DNA of 64,000 nt from Flavobacterium psychrophilum (GCA_003243255.1 QFQM01000001.1:1-64000), one strand, 5' to 3'; shown: positions 1 through 9,393, numbered from the stretch's first letter. The notes: generated by a model not told the origin, from the sequence alone. Program-made: numbers and translations.

Positions 1-302
1 AGTTCTTCAACAGGAATGGCCTTTCCTTCGGCTATAAGTGTAGCTATAGGGTGGTAATCTTTAGGAAGCAGTTTCCCTTTAGCGGAGTAAAACTTATAGG
101 CACCTGTCCATTTCTCGATACCTATTTCGGGTTTTCTGCCCCAAAGCTCTGCTGCTGCATGATTGTAAAAAGTAATAGTACCGTCTACAGCACAGGTATA
201 CATGGCTATAGGCAGCGTTTCGAGTACATTTTTATCAAAACCTATCTGGCAATAATTGTTATGGGTATAGTTGCCTGCAGTTAAAGGGGGCTGATTTTGC
301 AT
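1..302 (-). CDS. PAS-domain sensor protein, probably histidine kinase (N-terminal part only)
   Basis: Reading the minus strand from an ATG at 302 gives about 100 codons open to the window edge, so the C-terminal part is missing. The visible segment begins MQNQPPLTAGNYTHNNY and contains a PAS-type sensory fold: LETLPIAMYTCAVDGTITF, then NHAAAELWGRKPEIG, then a tryptophan-containing strand. PAS domains of this kind usually sit in front of a histidine kinase core, but that core lies outside the window, so kinase activity is inferred. The neighbouring response regulator (383-799, same strand, upstream) supports a two-component role. There is no signal peptide, which suggests a cytoplasmic sensor. 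Confidence 0.7.
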   Translation of the reverse strand, partial: MQNQPPLTAGNYTHNNYCQIGFDKNVLETLPIAMYTCAVDGTITFYNHAAAELWGRKPEIGIEKWTGAYKFYSAKGKLLPKDYHPIATLIAEGKAIPVEE

Positions 303-382
303 GCGTAATAAAATGTGGTTTAGCTATCAGTAAATATACTTATTTTACAGCAATGCTAATTTAACTCCGCCTTTTTAACAAA

Positions 383-799
383 TCATATATCAGCACCTAT
401 AAGAAATGGGACTGCTTTACCGGCAAAGATATCTTCCAGTGCCGATACCAATACCGAAAACTTTGTTGGTTTTACGAGATAATAATCGGCCCCCAGATCT
501 TTAAGGTCGGCAATATCTTTCTCGTGCGAAGAGGTAGAGTATACGATTATAGGCACATCTGCCAGACGTGGAATTTTTTTAAAGGCCACAATGCATTCCC
601 TGCCGGTTACCATTGGCATATTAAGATCTACAAAAATGTAACCGGGAACCTTGTCACAGTTTTGCATCATTTCAATAGCATCATTCCCGTCTTTTGCCAT
701 GTCGCATACATAGTCGGCTTTAGCTTTTTTAAGTGCCAGGGCAAAGATTTCACGGTCATCAGCATCATCATCTACAAGAAAACAGGAGCCTGTGCTCAT
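383..799 (-). CDS. Single-domain response regulator (CheY-like receiver)
   Basis: The 138-residue product is a stand-alone receiver domain with no output domain. It shows the acidic pocket DDD at residues 10-12, the phospho-acceptor Asp58 in FVDLNMP, the switch Ser/Thr in YSTSS (88-91) and the conserved Lys110 in LVKPT. Proteins like this relay phosphate or signal by protein contact. It lies upstream of the PAS sensor gene on the same strand with an 80-base gap, so the two may form one unit. A second receiver-only protein of the same subtype occurs at 10918-11361. The partner kinase and target cannot be told from sequence. Confidence 0.9.
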   Translation of the reverse strand: MSTGSCFLVDDDADDREIFALALKKAKADYVCDMAKDGNDAIEMMQNCDKVPGYIFVDLNMPMVTGRECIVAFKKIPRLADVPIIVYSTSSHEKDIADLKDLGADYYLVKPTKFSVLVSALEDIFAGKAVPFLIGADI

Positions 800-983
800 A
801 CTTTTTTTGGGTTTTTGGGATTTAATATGATTGGCGGGGGAATGGTGTCAAAATTAAACTAAACTATCCTAAAGACCCTGCAAAGCGTTAAAAAGTCGTT
901 TTTTATCGACAAAATGCAAATCGTGCCGATAAAAACAATACTAAATTACTTTACTTTGTAAATATACCAATCTATAAATTACC

Positions 984-1529
984 ATGTTAAAGCAATCTTT
1001 ATTTACACTATTGTTTCTGATAACAGCCAGCCACTATAGTCTTGCCCAAACAGAAACAAAACAAAAACCAAAAGACACCATACCGAAAGAGGTGCGCTAC
1101 AACACCTTTAAGAAATTATATATACAGATGCGCCAGTCTAAATCGCATCAAATTGCCGATAGTATTTCACAAGTATTCTTTTATAAGATTACTCCGGATA
1201 TGACTCTTCTGGAAATAGCTAAAGAAAACAGGGATTACATGGAATGGACAAGAGCCAACCTCTCTAAAACACAATTCAGTACTATTGAAGAAGCCGAAAA
1301 AATGTGGAATGAATGGGAAGCTGCAAGAAAAATATCTATAGAAGAAAATCAGGGCTATTATGACTATTTACGTGAAATACGAAAGTTTGAAGGCGGAAAT
1401 GAATTACAAATGAGCCTGATGAAAGAAGTAAGGGCATCTCATCCCGAACTTTATAAACGTATAAAATTGCCTTATCGCCCCACAAAAAAAGAACTCCTTC
1501 CAAAAGTAGGTCCATACAAAACTCATTAG
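984..1529 (+). CDS. Secreted protein of unknown function
   Basis: This 181-residue protein starts with a clear signal peptide (hydrophobic residues 4-17, cleavage expected near SLAQ at 19-22). The mature part is charged and probably helical, rich in Lys, Glu and Arg, without cysteines or a recognisable catalytic motif. It is followed after only 7 bases by the carboxypeptidase-regulatory-like gene at 1537 on the same strand, so both are probably co-transcribed and exported together. No family was recognised. Confidence 0.7.
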   Translation: MLKQSLFTLLFLITASHYSLAQTETKQKPKDTIPKEVRYNTFKKLYIQMRQSKSHQIADSISQVFFYKITPDMTLLEIAKENRDYMEWTRANLSKTQFSTIEEAEKMWNEWEAARKISIEENQGYYDYLREIRKFEGGNELQMSLMKEVRASHPELYKRIKLPYRPTKKELLPKVGPYKTH

Positions 1530-1536
1530 TACCTAT

Positions 1537-2469
1537 ATGCTATACCGTAAACTATTTGCCCTTTTTATACTTTTATGCACCTGCACCTGCGTTCAGGGTT
1601 ACGCGCAAAAAAGGGTTACTGATCGCGAAAAAAATACCGCTATACCCTATGCCCATATTTTGCTGGACAACAAAATATACAGCTATACGGATGAAGACGG
1701 GCAGTTTAAAATTGCTGCTACACAAAAATTTGACACGATAACAATTTCTCACTTATCGTATGAAACCCTATCGTTAAGCCATACCGATTATCTTAATTCG
1801 GACACATTTACACTCCATGAAAAAACAACTGTTCTCAACGAATTAAGCATCACTAATTCTAAAAGGAAAAGAAAGACTGAAACCCTGCTGCCCGAAAAAA
1901 CCTTAAGAGACAAACTATACAGTAAAGACAACCACAGGCTGGTTTATGAAACAGGCATTTCTAAAAGAGAACAGGGCACTGCCGCTAATAAAATACTTAT
2001 TTCTAAAGCGGTATATGTCCCTAACAGGAAACAAACTGAAAATGCTGTCATTAAAAAAATCATCCTTACCTCAAACCCCAAGAAAAAACAGGATAACGAA
2101 CCCTATGCCCCCTTTTTGGTAAACCTGATGACTTTTGATACCATAAACAATATACCGGGTAAAAAGATTTTCACCCGGGATCTTACCGCGGGCAAAAGAA
2201 GGGGTGAGACAGTAATTATAGACCTCAGCAAAGAAGAATTGGTTACTTTTCCTAAAGAAGGGATTTGTGTGGTTGTTTCTGTGTATGACACGCTCTACTA
2301 CACCGAAATAGGCAATATGACACCGCCTGCTTTTAAGCCCACATTAATACCGAATTCTTCTTCTTTCAGGGAATATTCTTTTGGCTTGTCAGGCAACTAC
2401 TGGGATGAAGCCAGCTATAGCAAAGAAAGGATTCAGTGCCTTGGTTTTGGGATTGAGATTGAATATTAG
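1537..2469 (+). CDS. Exported protein with carboxypeptidase-regulatory-like (CarboxypepD_reg) domain
   Basis: The 310-residue product has a signal peptide (hydrophobic stretch within residues 6-20, with several Cys). Residues about 25-105 match the CarboxypepD_reg-like beta-sandwich found at the start of many TonB-dependent receptors and surface proteins of Bacteroidota: IPYAHILLDNKIYSYTDEDG, the FKI strand and the ISHLSYET pattern. After a basic stretch (KRKRKTE near 110-115) comes a region with no recognised domain. No plug or barrel follows, so this is not a transporter. It is likely periplasmic or surface bound, and forms a pair with the upstream secreted protein. Its ligand is unknown. 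Confidence 0.75.
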   Translation: MLYRKLFALFILLCTCTCVQGYAQKRVTDREKNTAIPYAHILLDNKIYSYTDEDGQFKIAATQKFDTITISHLSYETLSLSHTDYLNSDTFTLHEKTTVLNELSITNSKRKRKTETLLPEKTLRDKLYSKDNHRLVYETGISKREQGTAANKILISKAVYVPNRKQTENAVIKKIILTSNPKKKQDNEPYAPFLVNLMTFDTINNIPGKKIFTRDLTAGKRRGETVIIDLSKEELVTFPKEGICVVVSVYDTLYYTEIGNMTPPAFKPTLIPNSSSFREYSFGLSGNYWDEASYSKERIQCLGFGIEIEY

Positions 2470-2545
2470 CTTAATAATGGAAAGTACTGCATATGTTTTT
2501 GTTTATTTTTACTGTCCATCTGCCCTTGCGATGGGGTTTCATATT

Positions 2546-3031
2546 TTACAACTGCTTCTTAAACAACAGTGCTTCTCCGCGCTTTCCGGTTTCCCTGAAA
2601 CCTAATTCTTTATAAAAATTTGCCAGAGCAGTATCCGCAGATTTTACCTCAGCCCATATCACATCATGCTTGCGTTGCGCAGCGATCTCAAAGGCACGGT
2701 TCAGCAGCTTTTGGTTGCCCTCATCGTTGCCTGATGGCAATGTACGCTCTATATACAACGGTTTTCCGCCTTCGGCTTCTTTAGGTATGTTTGCCGAGAT
2801 AAGCACTATAAGTGCCAGTGGCTCTTCTACCCTGTCTTCATCTTCTCCGGTTACGTCAAAACTCATCAGCCATTCGGTAGTAAACGAATTGGCCTTGTTA
2901 AGGAAAGCCGAAACAGTGTTTTCCTTTTCAGTATCTTTTAGTTTTGATGCAGTATAGTAGGCATTAGCCATTTCAGACACTTTATAAGCATTCTCTTCGT
3001 TGGCAACTATAAATTTGGCTATGATGGGCAT
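2546..3031 (-). CDS. GNAT-family N-acetyltransferase
   Basis: The 161-residue cytoplasmic protein has the C-terminal signature of GNAT acyl-CoA-dependent acetyltransferases: ALANFYKELGFRETGKRG at about 135-152, with the preceding helix LLNRAFEIAAQRKHD. The usual pyrophosphate-binding loop is not textbook: around residues 97-106 it reads TLPSGNDEGN where RGxGxG/A would be expected. The fold assignment therefore rests mainly on the C-terminal half. The substrate is unknown. It stands alone between convergent and divergent neighbours. Confidence 0.65.
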   Translation of the reverse strand: MPIIAKFIVANEENAYKVSEMANAYYTASKLKDTEKENTVSAFLNKANSFTTEWLMSFDVTGEDEDRVEEPLALIVLISANIPKEAEGGKPLYIERTLPSGNDEGNQKLLNRAFEIAAQRKHDVIWAEVKSADTALANFYKELGFRETGKRGEALLFKKQL

Positions 3032-3208
3032 AAACAGTATTGAGATGTTAGATGTTAGTATTGAGATTTTAGATGCAAGATCATTGAGTTTATTTACCCG
3101 ATACTATCTCACTGCTAAATCTCTTAAAACAAAAGTACAAAATACTTTTGCGAAGCAATTGCACTTTCAGGCCAATGTTTTGCACTGTTTACACATTACC
3201 GTAAAAAT

Positions 3209-3239
3209 AACCCCGCCAGCTTATGCAAACGGGGTTTTT
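3209..3239. terminator. Bidirectional rho-independent terminator
   Basis: Stem AACCCCG (3209-3215) pairs with CGGGGTT (3230-3236), with a T run on each side in the sense direction. On the minus strand it would end the transcript of the delta-60-repeat gene that finishes at 3330. Confidence 0.7.
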
Positions 3240-3329
3240 GATTTATGATTGTAGAATTCAGATTCCCAACCTCAGACTTCCATTTGAATGAAGCTTCCCC
3301 TCTCCTTTGGAGAGGGGTTGGGGTGAGGC

Positions 3330-4922
3330 CTACTCCTCCACAAACTTTAAATGCTGCGTCCCTTCCTGCGCCGATACATTTAAAAAGTAAATTCCGGCCG
3401 GCAGAACCTCAACGTTAATTTCAGGGCTATTGCCTTTTTGCGAAAGCACAAGTTTACCGGTCATATCAGTCACCGTAAGGTTTTCTATTGTACTATTTTC
3501 GGCATTTGCCAAAGTTATAGCTGATGATGCTGGGTTGGGGTAAAGCGTGACTGAACCAAAGACATTATCGTTTAGCGAAACCAGTTCTTCCTCCTGCATT
3601 CTCATTATAAACAAATCCTGAGGCGGATTTAAGTCCGGATTAATACCTGTACTTCCGGATAACAGAATCTTTCCATCTTCCTGCATGAGCAGGTTTGACA
3701 CATTATAGCCTTCATTTTCAGCAAACTGAAATAACTGCCTTCCTTCAGGGCCAAAACTGTCATCATAATTACCATCGCTGTTATAGCGTATAAGGACTAT
3801 AGACTGTAAATTTACAAATGTTACAAAAGGATACCCCGCCGAAAGTATTTTACCATCTGGCAACAAAATGGCATCGCCTCCCCTAAAGGCAAAACCGGGG
3901 AAAACAGAAGTCATCCTTCCCGAAAAGCCAAAGTTAGAATCAAATTGTCCATCGGCTGTAAGCCGTACCAGGTAATGCACTAATGCCGACTGCCCTCCAT
4001 TACCTTCCGGATAAGCAGAACCGGAAATAACAGGTTTACCATCTTGCTGTAACAATAGCGAAGCGCGCGAGAACAGATTTACATTTAGTACTGTACTGCC
4101 ATTGGTGCCAAAAGCAGTATCAAAAGTCCCATCGGCATTTAGGCGCGACACTATATGATTGTAAAAAGTACTGGTAGCCACCACAATTTTCCCATCCGGC
4201 ATTAGCGCTATATCTTCAATATCTTCTACGATTTCATCCCACGGATCGGGGGTAATAAAGTCAAAATCAGTAATTGCCCTGCCGTCTACACCAAAAGTAC
4301 TGTCCGGAGTACCATCGGCATTAAAGAGATAAAGAGCAAAACCCTGATACCACCCTGCTGTTTCAGAATAAACATTGGTCATACCTCCTGCCAGTATCTT
4401 GTCATCAGGCTGTATAAGCAATGAAGAAAAACGGCCTGTCATGCCAAAAGCTGATCCCGGCTCAGCAAGTAGTATAAGGCCATTATCTCCAAATGTGGCA
4501 TCCCGGGTACCATCAGGATTGTAACGGATAATAAGTGCATCATGGTCTAATACCGACGTTTGCGTATAGCCTGCAATAATTATTTTTCCATCACTTTGAA
4601 CTTTTACACCTGAAGCTCTTGTTTCGGTATTCATATGTTCTGTAACCACACCTGCTGTGCCAAAGTCAGGGTCTAAACTGCCATTATCAAGATAGCGCAC
4701 AAGCGAAATATAACTGTAAGAGCTATTTGTTGCGAGCCGATTGAAGCCCACTGAAAGAATTTTGCCATCCTGCTGGATTTCAATATCCGAAGAGCGTTCG
4801 GTATCATTATCGATAGCTGTTACTGATATGCCATTGACTCCAAAATCCGGATCAAAAACCATTTGCTGGGCAGATACTACAGCCCCCGCAAACAAAGCCA
4901 AAATTATAAACTTAATTTTCAT
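3330..4922 (-). CDS. Secreted delta-60-repeat (DUF5122) beta-propeller protein with T9SS type A sorting domain
   Basis: An ATG ten codons further upstream is possible, but the start at 4922 places a normal signal peptide (MKIKFIILALFAGAVVSAQQ) first, giving about 530 residues. The body contains at least six delta-60 repeats recognisable by their D..FG..G turns (DPDFGVNG, DPDFGTAG, DATFGDNG, DSTFGVDG, DTAFGTNG, DSNFGFSG, DDSFGPEG) alternating with PDGKI strands, which together fold as a beta-propeller. The last ~75 residues are a type A C-terminal domain of the type IX secretion system (LYPNPASSAITLANAENS, then LPAGIYFLNV and a terminal KFVEE). The protein is therefore expected to cross the outer membrane by T9SS and be released or anchored at the surface. 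Its binding partner is unknown. Confidence 0.88.
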   Translation of the reverse strand: MKIKFIILALFAGAVVSAQQMVFDPDFGVNGISVTAIDNDTERSSDIEIQQDGKILSVGFNRLATNSSYSYISLVRYLDNGSLDPDFGTAGVVTEHMNTETRASGVKVQSDGKIIIAGYTQTSVLDHDALIIRYNPDGTRDATFGDNGLILLAEPGSAFGMTGRFSSLLIQPDDKILAGGMTNVYSETAGWYQGFALYLFNADGTPDSTFGVDGRAITDFDFITPDPWDEIVEDIEDIALMPDGKIVVATSTFYNHIVSRLNADGTFDTAFGTNGSTVLNVNLFSRASLLLQQDGKPVISGSAYPEGNGGQSALVHYLVRLTADGQFDSNFGFSGRMTSVFPGFAFRGGDAILLPDGKILSAGYPFVTFVNLQSIVLIRYNSDGNYDDSFGPEGRQLFQFAENEGYNVSNLLMQEDGKILLSGSTGINPDLNPPQDLFIMRMQEEELVSLNDNVFGSVTLYPNPASSAITLANAENSTIENLTVTDMTGKLVLSQKGNSPEINVEVLPAGIYFLNVSAQEGTQHLKFVEE

Positions 4923-5001
4923 ATAGTAATTAGTTAATTGGTTGATATACATAAAGTTAATAATAAAAATTAATGATTTACATTTCCAACGATTTTATAA
5001 C

Positions 5002-5029
5002 AAAAAAAGCCCATGCTTTAGCATGGGCT
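5002..5029 (-). terminator. Terminator-like hairpin on the minus strand
   Basis: AGCCCATGC (5008-5016) pairs with GCATGGGCT (5021-5029), and on the minus strand this is followed by a run of seven T. No minus-strand gene ends here, so it may insulate the ileS promoter region or be a relic. Confidence 0.45.
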
Positions 5030-5224
5030 CATAGTATCTTTTGAGATCCGGCTTACTATATCATTCAAAACATCAGACTTCGGACCTCCGACTTCTAACA
5101 TTTTATCAAAAATCCCCCTACAAAATTCCCAAACCCGTTATTCTGCTGTGTATAATCAACTCTTTTGTCGGTCGCAAAGAAAAAATCGTTACTTTCGCAA
5201 ATCGATTTTTTAGCATGCACAATA

Positions 5225-8200
5225 ATGAGTAAGAAGTTTACTGAATATAAAGGACTTGACCTGCCTACAGTGGCCAGCGAAGTACTTAATTTCTGGAAAG
5301 AAGAGAAGATTTTTGATAAGAGCGTAACCACCCGCGAGGGCAAGCCGCAATATGTATTTTTTGAAGGCCCGCCTTCGGCAAACGGGCTTCCGGGCATTCA
5401 CCACGTTATGGCACGTGCCATTAAGGATATTTTTTGCCGTTACCAAACCCAAAAAGGATATCAGGTAAAACGTAAGGCAGGATGGGATACCCACGGCCTT
5501 CCGGTAGAGCTTGGTACCGAAAAAGAATTGGGCGTTACTAAAGAAGACATCGGTACAAAGATTACCGTAGAAGAATATAACGAAGCATGTAAGCGCACTG
5601 TAATGCGCTACACTGACGTATGGAATGACCTTACCGAAAAAATGGGCTACTGGGTAGATATGGAAGACCCATATGTTACCTACAAGCCAAAATACATGGA
5701 ATCGGTTTGGTGGTTACTGAAACAGATTTACGACAAAGGCCTTTTATACAAAGGCTACACTATACAGCCCTATTCGCCTAAAGCAGGTACCGGACTTAGC
5801 TCGCACGAGGTAAACCAGCCGGGTGCCTACCGTGATGTGACCGATACCACCATCGTAGCGCAGTTTAAAACCATTGCCGATACGCTTCCGCAAGTGTTCT
5901 CAGGCTTTGGTGCTGTAGACATCATGGCATGGACAACCACTCCGTGGACGCTTCCAAGCAACACTGCACTTACTGTTGGCCCGAACATCGATTATGTTTT
6001 GGCTAAAACCTTTAACCAATACACTTTTGAGCCTATCAATGTGGTATTGGCTAAAAACCTTGTAGGCAAGCAGTTTGGCAAAAACTACGTTGAGACTTCA
6101 AACGAAGAAGACTTTGCTAACTACAAAGCCGGTGATAAAACAATTCCTTATACCATTTTGGCCGAAGCCAAAGGAAAGGATCTTGTAGGCATCCGTTACG
6201 AGCAGTTATTGCCGTTCGTACTGCCTGACCAAAATCCTGAAAATGCATTCCGTGTAATTTCGGGCGACTTCGTTACTACTGAAGACGGTACAGGTATCGT
6301 GCACACTGCCCCTACTTTTGGTGCAGATGATGCCAAGGTGGCTAAAGAGGCGAAACCGGAAGTTCCGCCAATGCTTGTGCAGGACGACAACGGAAACCTC
6401 GTTCCGTTAGTAGACCTTCAGGGTAAATTTACCAGCCATGTAGATACGCTGGAGAATCCTAACGGAGCTCCGCTGAAACTGGCAGGAAAATATGTGAAAA
6501 ACGAATACTACGATGCCGGAACTGCTCCTGAGCGTTCGGCAGACGTTGAAATATCCATCTACCTGAAAGAAAACAACAAAGCCTTTAAAGTAGAGAAATA
6601 TGTACACAGCTATCCGCACTCATGGAGAACGGACGAGCCGCTGCTATACTATCCGCTAGACAGCTGGTTCATCCGTATGACGGATGTAAAAGATCGTATG
6701 TTCGACCTAAACGACACCATCAACTGGAAGCCTAAAGCCACAGGTGAAGGCCGTTTTGGCAACTGGCTGAAAAACGCTAACGACTGGAACCTTTCGCGTT
6801 CGCGTTACTGGGGTATCCCGCTTCCTATCTGGAGGACTGAGGATAAAACCGAAGAGATGATCATTGGCTCTGTAGAGCAATTGTATAACGAAATCGAAAA
6901 GGCTGTTGCAGCAGGCGTTCAAACGGCTAACCCTTTCGCAGGCTTCAAACCGGGCGATATGAGCGAAACCAATTACGACCTTATCGACCTTCACAAGAAT
7001 GTGGTTGATGCTATTACCCTTGTTTCTCCGTCAGGCAAAGCAATGAAGCGTGAAAGCGACCTTATCGACGTGTGGTTTGACAGTGGCGCGATGCCATATG
7101 CACAATGGCACTATCCATTCGAGAACAAAGAGCTTATCGACAACAACGAGTCATTCCCTGCTGACTTTATCGCAGAGGGTGTAGACCAGACCCGTGGATG
7201 GTTCTATACGCTGCACGCGATAGGTACATTGGTATTTGACCAGGTGGCTTATAAAAACGTAGTTTCTAACGGACTTGTACTAGACAAGAACGGACAGAAA
7301 ATGTCGAAACGCCTTGGAAACGCAGTAGATCCGTTTACTACCCTTGCCGAATATGGCCCGGATGCTACCCGTTGGTACATGATTGCCAATGCTAACCCGT
7401 GGGACAACCTTAAATTTGACATTGAAGGTGTGGCTGAAGTACGCCGTAAGTTCTTCGGTACGCTATACAATACCTATTCGTTCTTTGCGCTTTATGCGAA
7501 CATTGACGGTTTCTCTTATACAGAGCCTGAAGTGCCGATAAACGAAAGGCCGGAGATTGACCGCTGGATACTTTCTGAGCTTAACACGCTTATAAAAGAC
7601 GTAGACAGCTATTATGCCGACTATGAGCCAACGAAAGCTGCCCGTGCAATATCAGACTTCGTTCAGGAAAACCTGAGCAACTGGTACGTGCGTTTATGCC
7701 GTCGCCGTTTCTGGAAAGGCGAATATGCACAGGATAAAATTGCTGCTTACCAAACGCTATATACCTGTCTTGTAGCCGTTGCCAAACTGGGTGCGCCAAT
7801 AGCGCCATTCTTCATGGACAGGCTGTACAAAGATTTAACACAAGCTTCACAACAAGAGACTTTCGAAAGCGTACATTTGGCCGATTTTCCTGCATATGCT
7901 GATAACTTTGTTGATAAATCGCTTGAAAGCAGAATGCAGAAAGCGCAGACAATCTCATCGCTTGTACTTTCGCTAAGGAAGAAGGAGATGATAAAAGTGC
8001 GCCAACCGCTTCAAAAGGTAATGATACCGGTGCTTGACGAAAATCAGAAAGCCGAAATTGAAGCCGTTGCTGAGCTGATAAAAGCCGAGGTAAACGTGAA
8101 GGAAGTACAACTGATGGACGATGCATCGGGCGTACTTGTGAAGCAGATAAAGCCTAATTTTAAGGCACTTGGACCTCGCTTCGGTAAAGATATGGGATTG

Positions 8201-8656
8201 ATTTCCAAAGAGATACAAAACTTCTCTCAGGAACAGATCAACGAAATAGACAGCAAGGGTGGCATAGAAATTGAAGTATCAGGAAAAAGTGTTAATTTAA
8301 CATCTTTGGATGTAGAGATAACCTCGCAGGATATTCCTGGATGGTTAGTGGCCAATGCAGGCGGTATTACCGTAGCCTTAGACATTACCCTGACGGAAGA
8401 CCTTAAGAAAGAAGGTATTGCGAGAGAACTGGTAAACAGGATCCAGAACATCCGAAAAGACAGTGGCTTTGAGGTAACCGACAGGATTAAAGTTACTATG
8501 AAAGACAATAAAATCTTACAGGATGCCGTTATGGCGAATGAGGATTACATTAAGAGTGAAACGCTTACCGACGAAATTACATTTACAGGAGATGTAGCTA
8601 ACGGTACCGAAATAGAATTTGACGATATAAAAACCTTATTATTAATTTCAAAATAA
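5225..8656 (+). CDS. ileS: Isoleucine--tRNA ligase
   Basis: Class I aminoacyl-tRNA synthetase that charges tRNA-Ile with isoleucine in the cytoplasm. The start at 5225 (MSKKFTEYKGLDL) is preferred over the in-frame ATG at 5165, which would add 20 residues unlike the family; the product is then 1143 residues, typical of the long bacterial/eukaryote-like type. The HIGH-equivalent signature is GIHHVM near residues 57-62, the KMSKR loop lies at residues 692-696, and the editing domain lies between them (AWTTTPWTLPSN near 240). The C-terminal tRNA-binding region continues to the end. The gene is followed by the dksA-like gene after 7 bases, a conserved flavobacterial arrangement that usually continues with lspA; here lspA lies about 2.7 kb further on. 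Confidence 0.97.
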   Translation: MSKKFTEYKGLDLPTVASEVLNFWKEEKIFDKSVTTREGKPQYVFFEGPPSANGLPGIHHVMARAIKDIFCRYQTQKGYQVKRKAGWDTHGLPVELGTEKELGVTKEDIGTKITVEEYNEACKRTVMRYTDVWNDLTEKMGYWVDMEDPYVTYKPKYMESVWWLLKQIYDKGLLYKGYTIQPYSPKAGTGLSSHEVNQPGAYRDVTDTTIVAQFKTIADTLPQVFSGFGAVDIMAWTTTPWTLPSNTALTVGPNIDYVLAKTFNQYTFEPINVVLAKNLVGKQFGKNYVETSNEEDFANYKAGDKTIPYTILAEAKGKDLVGIRYEQLLPFVLPDQNPENAFRVISGDFVTTEDGTGIVHTAPTFGADDAKVAKEAKPEVPPMLVQDDNGNLVPLVDLQGKFTSHVDTLENPNGAPLKLAGKYVKNEYYDAGTAPERSADVEISIYLKENNKAFKVEKYVHSYPHSWRTDEPLLYYPLDSWFIRMTDVKDRMFDLNDTINWKPKATGEGRFGNWLKNANDWNLSRSRYWGIPLPIWRTEDKTEEMIIGSVEQLYNEIEKAVAAGVQTANPFAGFKPGDMSETNYDLIDLHKNVVDAITLVSPSGKAMKRESDLIDVWFDSGAMPYAQWHYPFENKELIDNNESFPADFIAEGVDQTRGWFYTLHAIGTLVFDQVAYKNVVSNGLVLDKNGQKMSKRLGNAVDPFTTLAEYGPDATRWYMIANANPWDNLKFDIEGVAEVRRKFFGTLYNTYSFFALYANIDGFSYTEPEVPINERPEIDRWILSELNTLIKDVDSYYADYEPTKAARAISDFVQENLSNWYVRLCRRRFWKGEYAQDKIAAYQTLYTCLVAVAKLGAPIAPFFMDRLYKDLTQASQQETFESVHLADFPAYADNFVDKSLESRMQKAQTISSLVLSLRKKEMIKVRQPLQKVMIPVLDENQKAEIEAVAELIKAEVNVKEVQLMDDASGVLVKQIKPNFKALGPRFGKDMGLISKEIQNFSQEQINEIDSKGGIEIEVSGKSVNLTSLDVEITSQDIPGWLVANAGGITVALDITLTEDLKKEGIARELVNRIQNIRKDSGFEVTDRIKVTMKDNKILQDAVMANEDYIKSETLTDEITFTGDVANGTEIEFDDIKTLLLISK

Positions 8657-8663
8657 GTTGACA

Positions 8664-9044
8664 ATGGTAGATGAGCAAATACGATACTCTGATGCTGACC
8701 TTGCAGAGTTTAGGGAATTAATTACCAAAAAGATTGAAAAAGCTAAAGCCGATTTAGAACTGATCCGCAGTGCCTATATGAACGACCTTAACAATGGTAC
8801 CGACGATACGTCGCCTACATTCAAGGCATTCGAGGAAGGCAGCGAGACCATGTCTAAAGAAGCGAACTCACAGCTTGCTATTCGCCAGGAGAAGTTCATC
8901 CGCGACCTTAAGAACGCGCTGATAAGGATTGAGAACAAAACCTACGGCATTTGCAAAGTGACAGGAAAGCTTATCAACAAAGAGCGCCTGAAACTGGTTC
9001 CCCATGCTACAATGAGCATCGAGGCAAAAAATATGCAACGATAA
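8664..9044 (+). CDS. TraR/DksA-family protein with degenerate zinc finger
   Basis: A 126-residue protein starting at ATG 8664 (a TTG two codons earlier is less likely). It has the DksA layout: an N-terminal coiled coil (residues ~10-80, rich in Lys, Glu and Ala) and a C-terminal globular part with YGICKVTGKLINKERLKLVP. Classical DksA binds RNA polymerase through its secondary channel and works with ppGpp. In this protein only one cysteine is present where four would bind zinc, so it belongs to the metal-free or reduced type. It follows ileS by 7 bases and is probably co-transcribed with it. A strong terminator lies directly after it. Confidence 0.85.
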   Translation: MVDEQIRYSDADLAEFRELITKKIEKAKADLELIRSAYMNDLNNGTDDTSPTFKAFEEGSETMSKEANSQLAIRQEKFIRDLKNALIRIENKTYGICKVTGKLINKERLKLVPHATMSIEAKNMQR

Positions 9045-9051
9045 TATACTG

Positions 9052-9077
9052 ACCGCCCCATGAGGGCGGTTTTTATT
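9052..9077 (+). terminator. Rho-independent terminator after ileS-dksA-like operon
   Basis: Stem ACCGCCC (9052-9058) and GGGCGGT (9064-9070) with a five-base loop, followed by TTTTTATTT. It separates the operon from the repeat-rich region and from lspA further downstream. Confidence 0.85.
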
Positions 9078-9134
9078 TAGTCTAGGGTTGATTCGGTGAT
9101 TTGATTAATTTGTTGATTTGTTCTGCGCAGTATT

Positions 9135-9205
9135 GTCATTGCAAGAAGGAACGACGTGGCATCCGAGGCTGAAAGCCGAACGGACGAAGTAATCTCTTTA
9201 TTGAA
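9135..9205. repeat. GTCATT-type dispersed palindromic repeat (half copy)
   Basis: Begins GTCATTGCAAGAAGGAACGA and ends near TAATCTC. Relatives lie at 18279, 19064, 22902, 28129, 28961, 32506 and 43183. In the complete copies the right end is an inverted GAATGAC or CAATGAC; here the right end is missing. Confidence 0.7.
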
Positions 9206-9211
9206 CGCGGA

Positions 9212-9231
9212 CCTGCCTGCCGGCAGGCAGG
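9212..9231. repeat. 20-base palindrome inserted in another repeat
   Basis: CCTGCCTGCCGGCAGGCAGG is a perfect palindrome. The flanks (ACGCGGA before, TGACGCAGATTTGGGCGGAT after) join without gap at 27302-27325, where the palindrome is absent, so this looks like an exact 20-base insertion. Confidence 0.8.
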
Positions 9232-9393
9232 TGACGCAGATTTGGGCGGATGAACACGGATTTTCCTCAGCCCTAGCCCCCGATAACTATCGGGGCTCCA
9301 AAGCAGAGGGGAACACTCATACTCTGCACGATTGCTATTGGGTTTGAGTGAAGCTACACCCTCTCCTTTGGAGAGGGCTGGGGTGAGGCCAGG

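Noticed and set aside
5002..5029. Riboswitch or T-box for ileS
   Set aside because: The hairpin has its T run on the minus strand and lacks T-box features; the ileS leader is short.
5165..5224. Longer ileS reading from ATG 5165
   Set aside because: It adds 20 residues unlike other IleS proteins, while the ATG at 5225 starts exactly at the conserved N-terminus.
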